A stretch of DNA of 34,833 bases from Pseudomonas sp. AKS31. GTDB lineage: Bacteria; Pseudomonadota; Gammaproteobacteria; Pseudomonadales; Pseudomonadaceae. Below are positions 33,001-34,833 of this stretch, piece after piece. The DNA lies in NCBI RefSeq assembly GCF_023634765.1, contig NZ_JAMLFX010000002.1, forward strand, positions 108,681 to 143,513, given 5' to 3'. The position numbers and the translations under genes were made by a program. The notes under the pieces are model-generated. The model was not told the origin of the DNA, did no database searches, and worked only from the letters and a program-made list of their open reading frames with translations. Position 1 is the stretch's first letter, and each line of letters opens with the position of its first letter.

Positions 33001-34344
33001 TCAGCGCATCAGGTGAAAGCCCAGCCCGGCGAGGGCGCAAACGATCAACACACTGATCACGCCGCGTTTGAAAACGAACAGCGCCAGCGCTGCCACCACC
33101 GCCAGCATCAGCGAGAACAGGTCCAGCGCCCCGGCAAAACCGTTTGGCCAGAACACGTGATAGGAGAAAAAACACGCCAGATTCAGAATCACCCCGACCA
33201 CGGCCGCGGTGATCGCCGTCAGCGGTGCGGTGAACTTCAGTTCGTTGTGCGTCGATTCCACCAACGGCCCGCCGGCGAGAATGAACAGAAACGAGGGCAG
33301 GAAGGTGAACCAGGTCACCAGCGTTGCCGCCAGTGCGCCGGCGGCAAAGGCGTGTTCAGGGCCGAACGCCGGTTGCACGTAGGCACCGACGAAACCGACA
33401 AACGCCACCACCATGATCAGTGGGCCGGGGGTGGTTTCGCCGAGTGCGAGGCCATCGATCATCTGCGTCGGCGTCAACCAGCCGTAATGCCCGACGGCAC
33501 CCTGATAGACGTAAGGCAGCACCGCGTAGGCGCCGCCGAACGTGAGCAGGGCGGCTTTGGTGAAGAACCAGGCCATTTGCGTGAACGTGCCGTCCCAGCC
33601 GAACAACGCCGTCAACAACGCCATCGGTAAACACCAGAGCACCGCACCGATCAACGCCAGGCGCAGCAGCTTCGCCCTATTGAAACGGGCGTGTTCGGGC
33701 GCCGGCGTATCGTCATCGATCAACGCCGGGCCGAAGGATTTCTCGCTGTTGCGCGCACCGCCGTTGCTGAACCGCTGCGGTGCGAATCGTCCGCCCAGAT
33801 AACCGATCAACGCGGCCCCGAGGACGATCAAGGGGAAGGGCACATTGAAAGCGAAAATCGCCACGAACGAGGCCCCGGCAATCGCCCACAGCCAGGCATT
33901 TTTCAGCGCGCGCGAGCCGATGCGATGCGCCGCGTGCAGCACAATCGCGGTGATTGCCGGTTTGATCCCGTAAAACACCCCGGCCACCGCCGGCACGTCA
34001 CCGAACGCGACGTACAGCCACGACAAGCCAATCAGAATGAACAACGACGGCAGCACAAACAGCGCACCGGCAATCACACCGCCCCAGGTACGATGCAGCA
34101 ACCAGCCGATGTACGTCGCCAATTGCTGAGCCTCGGGGCCGGGCAGCAACATGCAGTAGTTGAGGGCGTGCAGAAAACGCTTTTCAGAGATCCAGCGCCG
34201 GCGCTCGACCAGTTCCTGATGCATGATCGCGATCTGCCCGGCCGGCCCGCCGAAGCCGATGCAGCCGAGTTTCAGCCAGAAGCGCCAGGCCTGGCGCAGG
34301 GTGACGGGATCGGGACGGGGCGGGTTGTTCGGGACTGTGCTCAA
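33001..34344 (-). CDS. chrA: Chromate transporter ChrA (long CHR family)
   Basis: The 447-residue membrane protein has two homologous halves (about 15-190 and 230-447), each with several membrane segments. It has the CHR block FWLKLGCIGFGGPAGQIAIM and LLPGPEAQQLATYIG in the N-half, and LTFGGAYAVLPYVYQGA and GETTPGPLIMVVAFVGF in the C-half. It exports chromate across the inner membrane. The start codon is TTG at 34344, with GGAG seven bases upstream; no better ATG fits. No chrB or regulator is next to it. Confidence 0.93.
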   Translation of the reverse strand: MSTVPNNPPRPDPVTLRQAWRFWLKLGCIGFGGPAGQIAIMHQELVERRRWISEKRFLHALNYCMLLPGPEAQQLATYIGWLLHRTWGGVIAGALFVLPSLFILIGLSWLYVAFGDVPAVAGVFYGIKPAITAIVLHAAHRIGSRALKNAWLWAIAGASFVAIFAFNVPFPLIVLGAALIGYLGGRFAPQRFSNGGARNSEKSFGPALIDDDTPAPEHARFNRAKLLRLALIGAVLWCLPMALLTALFGWDGTFTQMAWFFTKAALLTFGGAYAVLPYVYQGAVGHYGWLTPTQMIDGLALGETTPGPLIMVVAFVGFVGAYVQPAFGPEHAFAAGALAATLVTWFTFLPSFLFILAGGPLVESTHNELKFTAPLTAITAAVVGVILNLACFFSYHVFWPNGFAGALDLFSLMLAVVAALALFVFKRGVISVLIVCALAGLGFHLMR

Positions 34345-34395
34345 GCGAGACTCCGGGTTGAATCCTGGCGGAGCGGCTATCTAACCAGACTTTCA

Positions 34396-34732
34396 ACCCT
34401 CACCCCAGCCCTCTCCCAGAGGGAGAAGGAGCCGACCGAGGTGTTTGGCGTTATCCATCGACCTGAAAAATCGAGTCGATTATGGATTTGATGGTCACAC
34501 GAAGGGGCCGACCGAGGTGTTTGGCGTTATCCATCGACCTGAAAGATCGAGTCGATTATGGATTTGATGGTCACCCGAAGGGGCCGGTCGAGGTGTCTGC
34601 CGTTCTCCATGACCGGAAAGATCCCATCGATTATGGATTCACCACAACTCCTTCACGTCGGCGTACTTCTGCAATATCCCCCAATCAGTCCCCTCTCCCT
34701 CGGGGAGAGGGCTAGGGTGAGGGGCTTTTGCT
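34396..34732. repeat. CCCTCACCC-end element with about three tandem core units
   Basis: Ends ACCCTCACCCCAGCCCTCTC and GAGAGGGCTAGGGTGAGGGG are inverted. Inside, a unit starting GCCGACCGAGGTGTTTGGCG and including TCGACCTGAA, then CGAGTCGATTATGGATTTG, begins at 34431, 34507 and, diverged, 34583. The period is 76 bases. Short frames that cross it are repeat translations. It fills the gap between chrA and the edge gene remnant. Confidence 0.92.
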
Positions 34733-34734
34733 TT

Positions 34735-34833
34735 TCAGGCGTGCGCCAGACTCCTGCGCAACGCCGCACCTCGATCACTCGCGCGCGCCTCGACCCGATG
34801 CACAATCTGCACTCCTAACAGCGGCCCCCCCCC
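34735..34833 (-). CDS. C-terminal end of an unidentified protein, runs off right edge
   Basis: The minus strand has an uninterrupted frame from the window edge to TGA at 34735, 32 codons. After three Gly codons from a C-run at the edge it reads PLLGVQIVHRVEARASDRG and ends ALRRSLAHA. It looks like the end of a cytosolic Arg/Ala-rich protein. There is too little to name a family, and the poly-C end may be an assembly edge. Confidence 0.35.
   Translation of the reverse strand, partial: GGGPLLGVQIVHRVEARASDRGAALRRSLAHA

Overview
The window looks like chromosome of a fluorescent Pseudomonas (P. fluorescens group). The evidence is high-GC coding DNA, Pseudomonas-type protein sequences, and many copies of the GGGAGCTGGCTTGCCAGC type of REP/REPIN repeat between genes. 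No rRNA, tRNA, CRISPR array, intact insertion sequence or plasmid/phage core gene was seen.

Layout. 1-1876 (minus): the end of a PaoABC-type periplasmic aldehyde oxidoreductase operon, with paoC running off the left edge. 2234-3988 (minus): a lactate/glycolate permease. 4232-8779: small envelope and housekeeping genes, including three putative lipoproteins, a DUF1428 protein, two short hypothetical proteins and the RNA 2',3'-cyclic phosphodiesterase ThpR. 9023-20169: a polyamine uptake and catabolism block. PotGHI plus PotF imports putrescine or a related amine. Divergent puuD and puuA, followed by puuC and puuB, encode the gamma-glutamyl route to GABA. A Xre-cupin regulator of PuuR type closes the block.

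20223-23076 is clearly different: AT-rich, with three plus-strand genes bracketed by two strong hairpin terminators. They are a small Cys-containing protein, a cytosolic 5'-nucleotidase (cN-I/HAD type) and a two-TM membrane protein that resembles the N-terminal layout of putative phage abortive-infection proteins. Next to it lie decayed coding remnants, one resembling an IS3-type transposase end. This is the best candidate for an undescribed accessory, possibly defensive, module, but its function is inference only.

23505-26458 holds two small secreted proteins, a Nudix-like protein lacking the Nudix box, a stand-alone HD hydrolase and an AbrB-family membrane protein. 26920-28675 is a flavodoxin-fold quinone reductase divergent from a LysR regulator. 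28931-32592 has a DeoR regulator facing a second glutamylpolyamine oxidase/synthetase-like pair, the latter preceded by a 29-codon ORF with a good ribosome binding site. 33001-34344 is a long-form ChrA transporter starting at TTG. The right edge has the last codons of an unidentified minus-strand gene and ends in nine C.

The intergenic repeats are unusually rich. There are REPINs, two other hairpin families, and a family with CCCTCACCC/GGGTGAGGG inverted ends whose core is present once at 16.1 kb and as about three tandem copies at 26.5 kb and 34.4 kb.
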